A DNA stretch of 64,000 nucleotides from Shewanella sp. 1CM18E. Its GTDB lineage: Bacteria > Pseudomonadota > Gammaproteobacteria > Enterobacterales > Shewanellaceae. Made by a program: the position numbers and the translations under genes. Below are positions 9,305 through 19,100 of the stretch, piece after piece; within the stretch, counting starts at the first letter, position 1, and every line of letters begins with the position of its first letter. The notes beneath the pieces were generated by a model. It made no database searches and was not told the DNA's origin. It worked only from the letters and a program-made list of their open reading frames with translations. The stretch covers positions 62,001 to 126,000 of the forward strand of contig NZ_JALNTW010000008.1 of the NCBI RefSeq assembly GCF_023161665.1, read 5' to 3'.

Positions 9305-10513
9305 CTAGCAATTCAAACGAGAACTCAGCTCTAATAATGCAGCTTCAACCTGTTTGGCATCTATTTCATTAGTAGAGATCAACTCAATACGTGAGTCCAT
9401 GGCATCATCGAGCTCAACAACTGATAACTCTGACTCCACACAATTAAAACCTGCGATCCCCTCTTCGGTGATCATTACCGCTTTCAAACGCATTAGCTGC
9501 TGATTTTTTACAAACATTAGCAGCTTATCGAAATCAAATTCATAACTTGGGTCAAACACCCAGCCGCAACTATAAAAGCCATCAGCTTGCTTTTGCCGAC
9601 TCATAATTCCCCGCTCATCAAAAGGCACTGCTTGCAGCACTTCTTGTTGATCTGGCGATGAGTGGCCTGAGTCTAAAAATAGTGGAATGTTGTTAGGCTC
9701 AATAAGCCTAGGCTTTACCAGTTGCACAGACTCTTGTTTTTGAGTCATTGCGGGTTTGATAGCACTTATTCTTGCGCCATTATTAACGCCTGCATGAGGC
9801 ATTTCCAAAAGACTCACCAAAGAGGCATGTAACTCGCTGGCTGTATTTATACTCCAAGGCTGCACAGGCACTTTTTGTGACTTACCTTGCCTGTCACTTG
9901 CTATCTCGGGATTAGCTATCTCGGGATTAGCATTCTCAGAACTAGCTTTCTCAGAATGAGCGCTCTCGGCATTATCTTTGAAGTGATTAACGTATTCAGT
10001 TAATTGCGCTAATAAGTCAGACTCATAGCAATCAGCTTTACTCGCTAGCACGGCATCAGCAACTTGCAATTGTTGATTAAAAATTTCGTGCTGGGTATAT
10101 CGATTATCACTTAGCTTTCTTGCATCAACCAGTGTGATACAAGCTTTCATTGCTAACACCTGCTGATAATGGGGCTGGGTAAGCACTCTTAGCACCTCTT
10201 GTGGATGTCCGAGTCCCGTTGGCTCGATTAACAAGCGGTCGGGTTTTGCCTTAGCAATAAGCTGATTAATGGCAACTTGCATTGGTAACCCCGCGGCACA
10301 GCACATGCAGCCACCTGCGACTTGCTTTATCTGAACTTGATCTTGATCACACCCAATCAATTCACTATCGAGACCAATTTCACCAAACTCGTTGACCAGT
10401 ACCGCCCAGACTTCCCCTGCAGGTTTATTTTGTAATAAACTTTTGATCAAAGAGGTCTTTCCTACGCCTAAAAAGCCCGTAATGATATTCGTGGTAATAG
10501 GTTTTTGAATCAT
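9305..10513 (-). CDS. CobW/COG0523 GTPase (putative metallochaperone)
   Basis: This 402-residue G3E-family GTPase shows the P-loop TGFLGVGKTSLI near residue 12, the metal-binding motif GGCMCC near 68, the IEPTGLGHP switch near 95 and a SKAD base motif near 153. A C-terminal CobW_C domain carries FYSCGWVFDPSYEFDF. COG0523 proteins deliver zinc or other metals to target enzymes at the expense of GTP. No target gene is adjacent and no Zur-like palindrome was seen upstream, so the metal is unknown. The two domains are joined by a long linker holding tandem pentapeptide repeats. Confidence 0.85.
   Translation of the reverse strand: MIQKPITTNIITGFLGVGKTSLIKSLLQNKPAGEVWAVLVNEFGEIGLDSELIGCDQDQVQIKQVAGGCMCCAAGLPMQVAINQLIAKAKPDRLLIEPTGLGHPQEVLRVLTQPHYQQVLAMKACITLVDARKLSDNRYTQHEIFNQQLQVADAVLASKADCYESDLLAQLTEYVNHFKDNAESAHSEKASSENANPEIANPEIASDRQGKSQKVPVQPWSINTASELHASLVSLLEMPHAGVNNGARISAIKPAMTQKQESVQLVKPRLIEPNNIPLFLDSGHSSPDQQEVLQAVPFDERGIMSRQKQADGFYSCGWVFDPSYEFDFDKLLMFVKNQQLMRLKAVMITEEGIAGFNCVESELSVVELDDAMDSRIELISTNEIDAKQVEAALLELSSRLNC
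9901..9975 (-). repeat. five tandem 15-bp repeats inside the COG0523 gene
   Basis: Five 15-base units run head to tail: 9901-9915 and 9916-9930 are identical and the next three are diverged copies. Read in the gene, they encode degenerate pentapeptides such as ANPEI, ANPEI, ASSEN and AHSEK in the linker between the GTPase and C-terminal domains. The 15-base period keeps the frame whatever the copy number. Confidence 0.85.
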
Positions 10514-10701
10514 TTGGTCAACTCGTTTTTGGATTGCCCCAAGATTCTAATCGCTAATAGTCATAGAAGTCACGACCCCCTCCCTACCAATACCAATTTA
10601 AACAAACATTTTTAACCAATTGATATTCAGTCGCGATCTGAAGCCTTTGCTATGCTTATCGAAGGTAATCAAAGATTTGCCACCGAAGAGACACTCAACC
10701 T

Positions 10702-13059
10702 ATGTTTACAAGATTTATGATTGGCACGATAGGGTATATCGCCATGCTGATAGCGCCCGCTTGCTATGCGCAAAGCTGGTCGGCATTTGATGCGCCTATT
10801 CTTTCAGAGCAAAGTCAGCAAATTAAAACCAGCGTCAGTACTTTGCCAGAGCATCACCTTGCAACAGCAAGAGATAAAAGCAATGCAGCAAACTTAATGC
10901 TCAATGTTTTTACCGAGCAGCAAGCGCACACCTTACGCCTAAAGAATCAATTAAAAACATTTAAAACAGAGCCATCAGACTCTATTTGGTCGCAAGTAAA
11001 AACCACTAAGCAATCACTCGACAGTCTAAGCCAGAATAAAGCCGAGCTACTGCTTTATGTTGAGCCACAAGTAAATGAAAAGTTCACCGGTTTCGGGCCT
11101 GATGGCGTAAGGCAGTTATTGCTAGAAGCGCAAATTGCCAAAACGATTATTAACTTCCAGTTAATTTCTCAATACCGTAATTTGAGTGAGTTTTTTGCCG
11201 ACTTAAAAGTCTCACCTTTTCCACTATTAGTGCTGATTTTTAAAGTCACCATTATCTATCTGCTATTGAAATGGTGGCTTAATGTTGGCCCCAAATTCAT
11301 TGTTTCTCGCCTAGCTAAAATAAAAATGGCGCGACTTAAAAGTGAGCCTCTAGTAGGTGTTTTTTGGCGCTATCTTAATAAAGTACATATCTCTATTGCT
11401 TGGTTTCTTGCCATTTCAGTACTACTAAACCTGCTATCTGGTTTACCCGGGCTTGGCAATATTATCTATTTAACCGTTGTGGTTAACTGGGTCTTTTCAG
11501 CCACAATTACTATTAGCTTAGTTAATGAGTTTACCGCTCATCACAGCCGTCATAACGATGTATCTGAAATAGTGAGTCTAAGGGTAAAAACTGTTAAGCA
11601 GTGGGTTTGGCTGATTATGACCTCAGGGATCATTTTAAAAGTCACCCAAATGAGTGTTTATCAAGGCACTATCTATGCGTGGATCAGAACATTCATGCTG
11701 ATAGCTTTTGCGCTCCTTATCATTAAGAGCCTAAATGACTGGCGCAAAATTGTCTTTACCTTACTCAGCCAAACTGATGAGCATCCAAGCTACATAAAAT
11801 GGGCCATCAAGAATCAAGATAATCGCTTACTGGCACCTTTTGCCACCGCGTTAGGTGTGTTTAGCTTATTGAATCAACGTGCCTTTCAGAAAATATTTAA
11901 TAACCTGCTACGTTATCAAATGTTCAAACATGCGATTGCTTACTTCTTCAGAATTGAAGTGGCTAAACAAAGCGTGGCTGACAAAGAAAACACCAATATG
12001 GTGCGCGTAAAAGGTGATGAAGCATTTTTATACGTAAAACCTGGCCAAGAAGACAGCCCACTGGTAGAAGATTACGCCGAAGAAGAGCTAAACGAACTCG
12101 CTCGTTATGTGCTTGCACCAGTGCCCGCATTAACCTTGGTTTACAGCGAGCGCGGCCTAGGCTTAACAACCTTATTTAAGCGTCTTATTCATCGCTCAAA
12201 GTCAGAGTATGCCATTTATATTAACTGCCCTTACGGCGGATATAGCCAGCTTATTGAGCAGCTAAACCTCGCTTTAGGTTTGAGTGAACAAGCCAGCGAA
12301 GCTGAACTTATTCAATTTTTAAGGCAATCAGAGCAGCGATATATTCTGTGTATCGATAACTGTCAGCGTCTTGTTAGCCCGAAAGTAAACGGCTTAACCG
12401 ACCTAATGAAAATTACCAAGCTGCTACGCAGAGGACGTAACTCACACGGTGTAGTGCTCGGTATGGAGCAATCTGCATGGCGCTTTATCGATAGAGCCCG
12501 CGGCGAGCGTTTACTGTTTGATAAAGTTATCGCTATGCCGCGCTGGAATGAAAAACAAGTTGCCGTGTTACTCAATAGTCGTATCGATAGCAAAGGCGAT
12601 CATGCCCTAAGCTTTGCCGGCCTTAAGCTGCCAAGGCAGTGGGACGAGCAAGACTTGAGCGAGCAGCAAAGAGCTGAGCAAGGTTTCTATCGTATCCTGT
12701 GGGACTATTCAGACGGTAACCCTACGGTTGCGCTACGCTTTTTTAGAATGTCACTGCACCAAGATAAAACCAACGGCAAAGTATTTGTACGGATCTTTAG
12801 CGCACCTGATGCGAAAGAGCTCGAAACCATGCCAAAACCTATGCTTGCAGTGCTGAGAGCCATTGTCCAACTTGAAGTGGCATCTGCAGAAGAGTTATCA
12901 GCCTGCACTCAATTAGGTTTTTCAGAAGTGATTAACACTTTACGTTATTTTCAAAACCGTGGCTTTGTTGAAATGCTGGATGATAAAGCGCGGATCTCAG
13001 ATCACTGGTTTAGATACATTACCAATACCCTGCACAACCAACATTTATTGGTGAAATAA
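10702..13059 (+). CDS. membrane protein with degenerate P-loop NTPase (STAND/ORC-like) and winged-helix C-terminus, partner of MscS
   Basis: The 785-residue product starts with a signal peptide (residues 1-24, ACYA/Q). A helical periplasmic stretch follows to about residue 165, then about five membrane helices between 165 and 350. The cytoplasmic part from about 420 looks like a STAND/ORC-type NTPase. The P-loop is degenerate: S482-ERGLGLTT has Ser in place of the first Gly and Leu in place of the catalytic Lys. The Walker B strand is YILCIDNCQRL (D552, N553). A GNPTVALRFF helix follows and the last 75 residues look like a winged helix. The stop codon touches the start codon of the MscS gene, so the two are translationally coupled. 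Function is unknown; I infer a regulatory subunit for the channel. Confidence 0.6.
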   Translation: MFTRFMIGTIGYIAMLIAPACYAQSWSAFDAPILSEQSQQIKTSVSTLPEHHLATARDKSNAANLMLNVFTEQQAHTLRLKNQLKTFKTEPSDSIWSQVKTTKQSLDSLSQNKAELLLYVEPQVNEKFTGFGPDGVRQLLLEAQIAKTIINFQLISQYRNLSEFFADLKVSPFPLLVLIFKVTIIYLLLKWWLNVGPKFIVSRLAKIKMARLKSEPLVGVFWRYLNKVHISIAWFLAISVLLNLLSGLPGLGNIIYLTVVVNWVFSATITISLVNEFTAHHSRHNDVSEIVSLRVKTVKQWVWLIMTSGIILKVTQMSVYQGTIYAWIRTFMLIAFALLIIKSLNDWRKIVFTLLSQTDEHPSYIKWAIKNQDNRLLAPFATALGVFSLLNQRAFQKIFNNLLRYQMFKHAIAYFFRIEVAKQSVADKENTNMVRVKGDEAFLYVKPGQEDSPLVEDYAEEELNELARYVLAPVPALTLVYSERGLGLTTLFKRLIHRSKSEYAIYINCPYGGYSQLIEQLNLALGLSEQASEAELIQFLRQSEQRYILCIDNCQRLVSPKVNGLTDLMKITKLLRRGRNSHGVVLGMEQSAWRFIDRARGERLLFDKVIAMPRWNEKQVAVLLNSRIDSKGDHALSFAGLKLPRQWDEQDLSEQQRAEQGFYRILWDYSDGNPTVALRFFRMSLHQDKTNGKVFVRIFSAPDAKELETMPKPMLAVLRAIVQLEVASAEELSACTQLGFSEVINTLRYFQNRGFVEMLDDKARISDHWFRYITNTLHNQHLLVK

Positions 13060-13953
13060 ATGAATAAAAATATATTACGTCACTTATTTATAGCGCTAGG
13101 CCTACTCACTAGCTTACCTGTCGTTGCTGCTGAGCCGAATTTAGAAAGCTTAACCGAAATAGCGAATCTTATTCGCTGGAGCGGTGTGTTCATGTCGGTT
13201 ATTGTGGTGTTTATCGCTTGGCTAATGCTCAAGTTCACCCAAAACATTGTCGACTCTATTGGCAGCCAGTTTGCTCAGCGCAGAATGTTGGCGCAAAAAC
13301 TCCAATCATTTTTCCAATTCTTTGTTTATATGACGGCGGGGATCTCAGTGTTTATGCTGAGCTTTAGAGTCGATGACAGAGTATTAACCCTAATTGGTGG
13401 TACCTTGGCGGTGTCGGTAGGCTTTGCGCTGAAAGATCTGGCAGCCTCGTTTATCGCAGGTTTAACCGTAATGATAGACAGGCCATTTCAAGTGGGCGAC
13501 AGGGTGACATTTGAAGGCCATTACGGCGATATTATTACCATTGGTTTGCGCTCCGTCCGTATGCAAACCTTAACCGATGACATTATCACGATTCCAAACA
13601 ACAAGTTTTTAAGTGATGTGGTTATTAGTGGTAACTATGGCGCATTGGATATGCAGGTGGTGATCCCGTTTTATGTGGCGCTTGATCAAGACTTGACCTT
13701 GGCAAGCGACATTATTCGCGAAGCCGCTGCCTCAAGCCGTTATATCCACTTGCCTAAGCCAATTGTGGTTCTGGTAAAGCAAGATATTAGCGACAGCTAT
13801 TTTGCAATTAAACTGACTCTTAAAGCTTATGTTTTGGATATCAAATTTGAAAAATTATTTGAAACTGATATCACCCTTAGGGTGATGCAAGAGTTTAAAA
13901 AGCAAAGTATTTGTCCGCCAAGTATTATGCAAAGCACTAAGCTTTCACGATAA
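13060..13953 (+). CDS. MscS-family mechanosensitive channel
   Basis: The 297-residue protein has a signal-like first helix, two further helices, then the MscS pore helix and beta domain: VLTLIGGTLAVSVGFALKDL, AASFIAGLTVMIDRPFQVGD and the IGLRSVRMQTLTDDIITIPN strand set. The Gly/Ala-rich pore helix and the DRPFQVGD turn identify the family. MscS channels open under membrane tension and release small solutes. It follows the NTPase-like gene with no intervening base; a GGTGA inside that gene serves as ribosome site. No other osmotic-stress gene is nearby. Coupling suggests a fixed stoichiometry with its partner. Confidence 0.88.
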   Translation: MNKNILRHLFIALGLLTSLPVVAAEPNLESLTEIANLIRWSGVFMSVIVVFIAWLMLKFTQNIVDSIGSQFAQRRMLAQKLQSFFQFFVYMTAGISVFMLSFRVDDRVLTLIGGTLAVSVGFALKDLAASFIAGLTVMIDRPFQVGDRVTFEGHYGDIITIGLRSVRMQTLTDDIITIPNNKFLSDVVISGNYGALDMQVVIPFYVALDQDLTLASDIIREAAASSRYIHLPKPIVVLVKQDISDSYFAIKLTLKAYVLDIKFEKLFETDITLRVMQEFKKQSICPPSIMQSTKLSR

Positions 13954-13989
13954 TTCGGCCAGCATCGCCATCATCTAAGTGGCGACTGA

Positions 13990-14023
13990 GTTGGATTTAA
14001 ACTCGATTGTATTTAAATCCAAC
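13990..14023. repeat. 12-bp inverted repeat after the mscS-like gene
   Basis: GTTGGATTTAAA (13990-14001) and TTTAAATCCAAC (14012-14023) are perfect inverse copies around a 10-base loop. There is no T-run, so this is an RNA-stabilising hairpin or a protein site rather than a plain terminator. Confidence 0.5.
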
Positions 14024-14089
14024 CTAAGTCCTAATTAGGTATTAGCTAGGGCTATTACTAAGTTTTTAGTGCTTAGTGCTAAAAATTTA

Positions 14090-14121
14090 AAAAGCTTGCT
14101 GGCGCAGGCCATCAAGCTTTT
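14090..14121 (+). terminator. terminator of the NTPase-like/mscS operon
   Basis: AAAAGCTTGCTGG pairs with CCATCAAGCTTTT with one mismatch around a CGCAGG loop, followed by TTTCTTTT. Confidence 0.7.
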
Positions 14122-14198
14122 CTTTTACGTCAAACTAAGATGACTAAAATAACTAAGATAGTTTAGACACTCATTAAAGTGAGGACATGAACCCCGCT

Positions 14199-14507
14199 TT
14201 ATTTAGTGGGATTGATATAATGACTATCGATGTAATCACACCATAGTGCTGAATCTTTGGCAGGTAATCCAGCTTGACCTCGAATACCTAATTTAAACTC
14301 AACCACTGAGCGCCATTCCATAGAGCCTAAATCAGGACCATGCCCTTGACCATCACCGCTAACGACTTGCTGCTCGACTTGCTCAAACCAAGCTTGATGA
14401 CAAAGGCTCTCGGTATATTTTGTCACTTTAGACTGCTTTATATCCTCACCACAACCCACTAGGCTAATTAACATGATAGCCGCAGTAAATATCAGTAATT
14501 TATTCAC
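14199..14507 (-). CDS. small lipoprotein of unknown function
   Basis: The 102-residue product has a lipoprotein signal peptide: MNKLLIFTAAIMLISLVGC, lipobox LVGC with Cys at residue 19. The mature part of about 84 residues has three further cysteines or near-terminal polar motifs and a GDGQGHGPDLGSMEW stretch. I do not recognise a family. It is convergent to the mscS-like gene and has its own start with no clear operon partner. Size, lipobox and coding-like composition support a real gene. Confidence 0.65.
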   Translation of the reverse strand: MNKLLIFTAAIMLISLVGCGEDIKQSKVTKYTESLCHQAWFEQVEQQVVSGDGQGHGPDLGSMEWRSVVEFKLGIRGQAGLPAKDSALWCDYIDSHYINPTK

Positions 14508-14589
14508 TCTCTATACCCCAAGATAATCCCACAAAGATTTGGCCCACCAAGTCTCCCTGACCTGCGTTCATAAAACCCTAACGTTAGGT

Positions 14590-14608
14590 TTATACCAATA
14601 AGTATAAG
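14590..14608. repeat. solo copy related to the MITE terminal repeat
   Basis: TTTATACCAATAAGTATAAG resembles the terminal inverted repeat ATACCAATCAGTATAA of the element at 38540-38967, differing at one position inside the core. No second end is seen nearby, so it may be a relic or a chance match. Confidence 0.3.
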
Positions 14609-14667
14609 TTTACGACTTGTAACTCAACCCTATAAATTGATGATGAACAATACAACATTCATCATAA

Positions 14668-14704
14668 AAAAAGCGAGCCCATCACATGGATGGGCTCGCT
14701 TTTT
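14668..14704 (-). terminator. terminator after the RhlE-like helicase gene
   Basis: A 16-bp stem, AAAAAGCGAGCCCATC with GATGGGCTCGCTTTTT, closes a 5-base loop 27 bases beyond the helicase stop. The flanking A/T runs make it work in both directions. Confidence 0.9.
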
Positions 14705-14730
14705 AATATTATTTACAAGTTCAAATAACG

Positions 14731-16068
14731 CTATTTTTTGGCTTTATCTTTTGAACGACCGTAACTGCTTTTGCCTGATGTTGGACCACGAAAGTTACTT
14801 TTACCCACAGCATTTTTAGCGCCGCGGTTTTTATCTTGGTACTTACGCTTATTGTGGCTTTTCTCTTTTACAGGCTTGGCCACCACGTCACGGTAACGCG
14901 CAGGTAACGGCGCGCCCTCTTCATAACCTGCCATAGTAATCCGTGGCAACGTTTGCTCAATTAACACTTCGATTTCTTGCATCATCTCGCGATCTTGCGG
15001 TGATACAAACGAAATAGCATGACCTTCTAATCCTGCACGGCCTGTGCGACCTACACGGTGTACATAATCTTCAGCAGCAAATGGTAGCTCAAGGTTAATG
15101 ACCAACGGCAATGCTTCAATATCAAGACCGCGAGCAGCAACGTCTGTTGCAACCATCACTCGCAGCTTGCCTGACTTAAATTCTTCCAATGCACGATTAC
15201 GTGCGCCTTGCGTTTTCTCACCGTGGAATACCGCATTTTTAACGCCGTCTAATTTTAGCTCAGCGTGCAAATGCTCGGCACTTTCGCGCGTGCTTACAAA
15301 TACCAATACTTGTTGCCAGTTATTACGGCCAATAAGCTCAGACAATAACTCAGCCTTACGACGAGTATCGACTAGATAAACCTCTTGGGTAATTAAGCTT
15401 GCAGTGGCTGCTGTTGCGACATTTATCCATTCAGGTGCAACCAGCATTTTCTCCGCTAGCGTTTTAACTGCATCACTATAAGTTGCTGAGAAAAATAGTG
15501 TTTGATGGCTTGCAGCCACCAGCTTCTTCACTTTTTCAATATCGCGAACAAAGCCTAAATCCAACATGCGATCAGCTTCATCAACCACTAGGTGAGTCAC
15601 ATTAGATAGATCTAGACCGAACTGGCCAATTAAGTCGAACAGGCGCCCCGGTGTAGCAACTAAGATATCAACCCCAGCTTGCACAGCTTTGCGCTGCGGG
15701 TTCATGTTTGAACCACCGTATACCGCAACAGTTTTTAGCGGCAAGAACTGCGCATATGCAGTGATATTATCTGCAACCTGAATCGCTAACTCACGAGTTG
15801 GGGTGAGCACTAACACCTTGACACTTGATTGGTGAGTCAGCTCAGATTCACTTTCGCCAAAAAAACCATACTCTTGAATTAAACGATTAAGCAGTGGTAA
15901 TGCAAACGCAGCCGTTTTACCAGTACCCGTTTGTGCACAAGCCATAATGTCTTTGCCTGCCATTGCAACCGGCAGTACTTGCGACTGCACTTGCGTCAGT
16001 TGCTGGTAACCGCGCGCAGAAACTGCATCTAAAATTTTGGAATGTAAATCAAATGCATCAAAGTTCAT
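14731..16068 (-). CDS. DEAD-box RNA helicase, RhlE-like
   Basis: The 445-residue protein carries the full DEAD-box motif set: F/Q region near the start (YQQLTQVQSQVLP), AQTGTGKT, PTRELA, TPGR, VDEADRM, SAT, VATDVAARGLD and HRVGRTGR. The tail beyond residue 390 is Lys/Arg/Gly-rich (KEKSHNKRKYQDKN and SSYGRSKDKAKK), as in RhlE-type helicases where the tail binds RNA. It would unwind RNA with ATP, probably in ribosome assembly or cold adaptation. Start and length fit the family. A second, shorter RhlE-type gene lies at 40.8 kb; the two share the core but have different tails. Confidence 0.92.
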   Translation of the reverse strand: MNFDAFDLHSKILDAVSARGYQQLTQVQSQVLPVAMAGKDIMACAQTGTGKTAAFALPLLNRLIQEYGFFGESESELTHQSSVKVLVLTPTRELAIQVADNITAYAQFLPLKTVAVYGGSNMNPQRKAVQAGVDILVATPGRLFDLIGQFGLDLSNVTHLVVDEADRMLDLGFVRDIEKVKKLVAASHQTLFFSATYSDAVKTLAEKMLVAPEWINVATAATASLITQEVYLVDTRRKAELLSELIGRNNWQQVLVFVSTRESAEHLHAELKLDGVKNAVFHGEKTQGARNRALEEFKSGKLRVMVATDVAARGLDIEALPLVINLELPFAAEDYVHRVGRTGRAGLEGHAISFVSPQDREMMQEIEVLIEQTLPRITMAGYEEGAPLPARYRDVVAKPVKEKSHNKRKYQDKNRGAKNAVGKSNFRGPTSGKSSYGRSKDKAKK

Positions 16069-16166
16069 GGTCGGCTCAATATGGGTTAACTACTCGCTAA
16101 TTGGAGTACTGGCAATAAAAGTGAGCGCGGAGTCTAGCAAAATACCGCGATAGATAATAGCCGAGA

Positions 16167-19100
16167 TCAAGCATCTGTTTTTTCTGCTTCGGTATTCGCT
16201 AGCCTAACCTCAATAAAGCGCTTCTCAAACTCCTCACTAGGTAAGGGCCGCGAAAACAGATAACCCTGACCATAATCACAGCCAGCATCGGCTAATACCT
16301 TACGTTGGTATTCCGTTTCAACCCCTTCTGCTATTACTTTCATACCGAGTTTATGAGCCATCACAATAATCGCTTCGCATAAGGTAAAATCATTACTTTT
16401 GCTGTCTAGATTGCGAGTAAAGGACTGATCGATTTTTAAAAAATCAATTTCAAATCGCTTTAGGTACGCCAGCGATGAATAACCCGTACCAAAGTCATCT
16501 AATGATACCTGTATGCCTGATTCACGGTAACGCTCTAGGGTTGCTGAAATAGCCTCATTACCATCGAGCAGTAAACCTTCGGTGATCTCTATACAGATAT
16601 TATTATTGGTTAAATTCAGGTTTTTCAGTAACGCCACCCAAGCATCAAAACAGTCTCCCTCATCGCGAAACTGCACTGGTGATTTATTAATACTTATCTG
16701 TACTTCCACACCAAAGCGATCTCGCCACAGTGCACTTTGCCTAGCGGCCTGCTGAAACACCCAATTACCAATCTCGATAATCAAACCGGTTTCTTCAGCA
16801 ACAGAGATGAACTCAATGGGCGAGACTAACCCACGTTTAGGATGGCGCCAACGGATCAGAGCTTCTGCTTTCAAACAGTTATTTTGTTGCAAACCAACAA
16901 TGGGTTGGTAATACAGCTCAAACTCTTGCTCAGCAATTGCATGACGTAAATCCTGAATAAGCCGCATACGATGTTTCGCATCGCGCTGCATTGATGGAGT
17001 AAAATAATGGAATCTATTGCGACCTTCACCTTTGGCGGCGTACATAGCTTGATCGGCATGTTTAAGCATACCCTCAATGGCTACTGCATCATCGGGATAC
17101 AAGGTAATACCGATGCTGGCGCTAATATATGCGGTTTCTTCTCCAAGATTAAATGGCTCTGCAATACGGGCTAAAATATGTTTAGCGACTTTATCGACAC
17201 CTTTAATATCTGTGATCCCCGATAGCACCACAGTAAATTCATCACCGCCTAACCGAGCAACGACATCGGTTTCACGAATACACGCCTTTAGCCGTTTAGC
17301 AGCTTCAGATAATAGTCGATCCCCCATATCATGGCCTAATGTGTCATTCACCTCTTTAAAATAATCTAGGTCGAGAAACATCAACGCAAAGTGCTGTTCT
17401 CGGTTGTCAGCCTTGATGATCTCTGTCGCCAGATAATCAAGCAGCATACGCCGATTGGGCAACCCAGTTAATGGATCGTAATTGGCTTGCTTCCAAATTA
17501 CCTGTTCAGCCTGCTTTTTATCGGTAATATCACTAAACAGTGCCACTCGGCGCTTTGAGTTGCCATTATCATCAACCAAAGCATTAAGCGTTAGCCAAAC
17601 CACAAACTCTTCACCATTTTTGCGCCTTAGCCACACCTCTCCTTGCCACCGCCCTAACTCGTCTACCGCATTATTCATCTGCCGATATGCATTGCGACTA
17701 TTGCGATTACATTGCAGCATTTTTATGTTTTTCTGTTTTACTTCAGCTTCGCTATAACCCGTAATATTAGTAAACGCGGCATTAATATTTATGATAAAAC
17801 CTTGCTCGTCTTGAACACTCATGGCTTCACTACTGTTGTTGTAAACAGATGCAGCTAAGGTTAATGATTCTTCAACTCGCTTTTGCTCTGTAATATCGGT
17901 ATAAACCCCACACATACGCAGCGGGTTACCATTGTCATCACGGCTCATCACCTTACCAGAGTCCAAAAGCCATAGAAGCTCTCCCTGCTGGTTATAAATA
18001 CGGTACTCCACCTTATGCTGTTCTGTTTCACCATTAAGATGTGCATCTATCGATTTAAGTACCGCCACTCTATCATCTGCATGGATGGCATTTATCCATA
18101 ACTTAGGCGAGCGGTTTAAGCTCTCTAGATCACAACCTAATATTGCGGCGCTATGCTCGTTTCGCTCAATAGAGTCCTTGGTAATATCCCAATCCCAAAA
18201 ACCCAGTTCATTGCTTGCTAGAACCAGCCCTAATTGCTCTTGGCTCGCATTTTTTTCAAGCTCTGCCTGTTTTTGATAAGTTCGATTGAGTAAACCAGTG
18301 ATCACCAGTTCAACCTTACTTTGTGCTCGCTGGCAAGCAACTGTCATGTGGGTATAAACAATGGTCTCATCTTTGGATTTTAAGCGAACATCCAGTTCAA
18401 ACTCATTTATTTCACCTTCTAACATTTGGCTAAAGTGGTGTTTATAAATAAAGTAATCTTGAGTATGCATTAGCTTTGGCCAAGACAAATTAGTTAATTC
18501 AGACTCGCTATAGTTGAGCATCTCACACAAGTTGGGATTCACTTTAATCCACTGATGGTCTTTATTGGTAATGGCAATCCCCATGTTGCCAGACTGAAAA
18601 TGCGACTTAAATAACAGGTGATCTTGCAGCTTGATTTTCTGATCTCGCTTTATCTCAATACGTCGAGAGAGTAACATGCCAAGTAAAGCTGTAGTGATAG
18701 GGAAAATCACCAAAAAAGGAATAGTGACTTGCTTTAACAGTTTAATCGCCAACTCAGCAGGCAGGCTTACTCCCCAAAGCAAAATGATACTGTTACAGAT
18801 TAAACCAAAAGAAAATAACTCACTAAAACCCACATTACTAAGTGAGCCTTTACGATACTTGCCCCATAAATACCCCAGTAGCCCAGATGTCACGATAGCG
18901 CCAATGCCGGGGACGACTGTCGCTCCTCCTTCAGCCAAACGATATACCGCGCTCACAACCACAGCGACTAAAGTTGCAATACCGCCAAAAAACATACCAC
19001 ATATACTGAGGATCACAGTTCTGGAGTCAAAAAAGACCCCTTCACTGTATTCCCACGGCATAAGCATCACAGCGATAGTGATTGCCGATACCAGTAATCC

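Noticed and set aside
10514..10701. Zur-type operator for the COG0523 GTPase gene
   Set aside because: No AT-rich GTTATAATATAAC-like palindrome is present in the divergent promoter region.
14637..14819. 60-codon open frame on the plus strand
   Set aside because: It covers a terminator hairpin and the antisense of the helicase tail.
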